In this document: one piece after another, positions 63,591-64,000 of the stretch | Layout: every line of letters starts with the position of its first letter | Position numbering within the stretch: position 1 is the stretch's first letter | Source: Stieleria magnilauensis | GTDB lineage: Bacteria; Planctomycetota; Planctomycetia; Pirellulales; Pirellulaceae | Direction of reading: 5' to 3' | Assembly (NCBI GenBank): GCA_007753675.1 | Contig: CP036432.1 | Span: forward strand, 10,201,381 to 10,265,380 | Length of the DNA stretch: 64,000 bases | Translations under genes and position numbers: made by a program | The notes under the pieces: model-generated | What the model saw: the letters and a program-made list of their open reading frames with translations, nothing else | What the model was told of the DNA's origin: nothing | The model's database searches: none

Positions 63591-64000
63591 ATGACCGACC
63601 GATCCTGCCACCGACGTGCGTGGACATTGCGGCAGCGTTTCCTTTCGGCCGCCGCTTTGACGGGAAGCCTGGTTGCCGCTGCCTCGGCCACAACCGCTGC
63701 GGATTGGACCCGATTCTTGGGGCCAGGGGGCAATTCCATCAGTTCCGATTCGGCGCAGCTCCCCGAAACCTGGAACGACACCGAAAACGTCAAATGGAAA
63801 GCCAGCCTCCCCGGCCAAGGGGTATCGAGCCCGGTCGTCGTCGCCGGCAAGGTCTTTGTGACCAGTTACTCGGGATACGGAACCGGTGGCGAGAACGAGC
63901 AGATCGAGGACTTGAAACGACACGTGTCGTGCTACGACGCGGTGACCGGCGAGGAGCTGTGGAGCAAGACGATCGACGCGGTCCAGCCGGAAGATCCGTA
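63591..64000 (+). CDS. PQQ-type beta-propeller protein (N-terminal part)
   Basis: At least 136 residues, open to the window end. Starts at ATG 63591, 10 nt after GGAG. The signal peptide region (RQRFLSAAALTGSLVAAASA) ends before the mature start ADWTRFLGPGGN. The repeats TENVKWKASLPGQGVSSPVVV and YDAVTGEELWSKTI are the PQQ/BamB-like propeller blades of a large planctomycete secreted family. The remaining part lies beyond the window. Confidence 0.85.
   Translation, partial: MTDRSCHRRAWTLRQRFLSAAALTGSLVAAASATTAADWTRFLGPGGNSISSDSAQLPETWNDTENVKWKASLPGQGVSSPVVVAGKVFVTSYSGYGTGGENEQIEDLKRHVSCYDAVTGEELWSKTIDAVQPEDP

Overview
The window looks like chromosome from a planctomycete of the Pirellulaceae type (Rhodopirellula or Stieleria-like). 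The reasons are high G+C with long dispersed intergenic repeats, many secreted proteins of unknown function, an ECF sigma factor paired with a serine/threonine kinase relic, a PQQ-type beta-propeller, an EF-hand protein, an endonuclease-type MutL, and sparse short operons. This assignment comes from gene content only; no rRNA is present.

Layout. 0.7-13.7 kb is housekeeping: ammonium transporter, MFS exporter, TyrA, RibBA, an esterase, two overlapping PLP trans-sulfuration enzymes and two large planctomycete proteins of unknown function. 13.7-20.2 kb is a 6.5 kb integrative element inserted in the 3' end of a tRNA with a CAU anticodon. It is bounded by a 17-bp direct repeat and carries two helix-turn-helix proteins, a fused DnaB-N/RepA-like helicase, an iteron-like repeat cluster, small phage-like genes, a candidate structured RNA and a tyrosine integrase. 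The integrase frame runs through the attachment site, and the matching C-terminal segment lies at the far left end of the element in the matching frame. Excision would therefore rebuild a longer, 516-residue integrase.

20.5-38.1 kb is a mobile and defence region. It has a probably frameshifted membrane gene, an intact IS66 element, a two-gene Hachiman defence system (hamA nuclease, hamB helicase), a DDE-transposase IS and an IS1380-type IS (all three IS with target duplications), a PLD-helicase-DUF3427 protein, and an ECF sigma factor whose partner kinase is decayed.

38.5-48.5 kb holds secreted or poorly known proteins (including a three-gene secreted cluster with a DUF1573 protein), a patatin-like lipase, an AAA ATPase, a 17-bp minisatellite and a divergent PanB-family enzyme. 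48.6-64 kb returns to core genes: EF-hand protein, SIMPL-domain protein, SDR, MutL, a protein kinase with asparagine synthetase, ClpX, an operon of TlpA-like thioredoxin, UbiA-like prenyltransferase and TIM-barrel isomerase, a repeat-rich spacer with two large hairpins, and the start of a PQQ-propeller protein cut by the window end.

The most notable points are the attachment-site-spanning integrase, the structured RNA candidate upstream of it, the Hachiman system between IS elements, and the repeat families shared between distant spacers.
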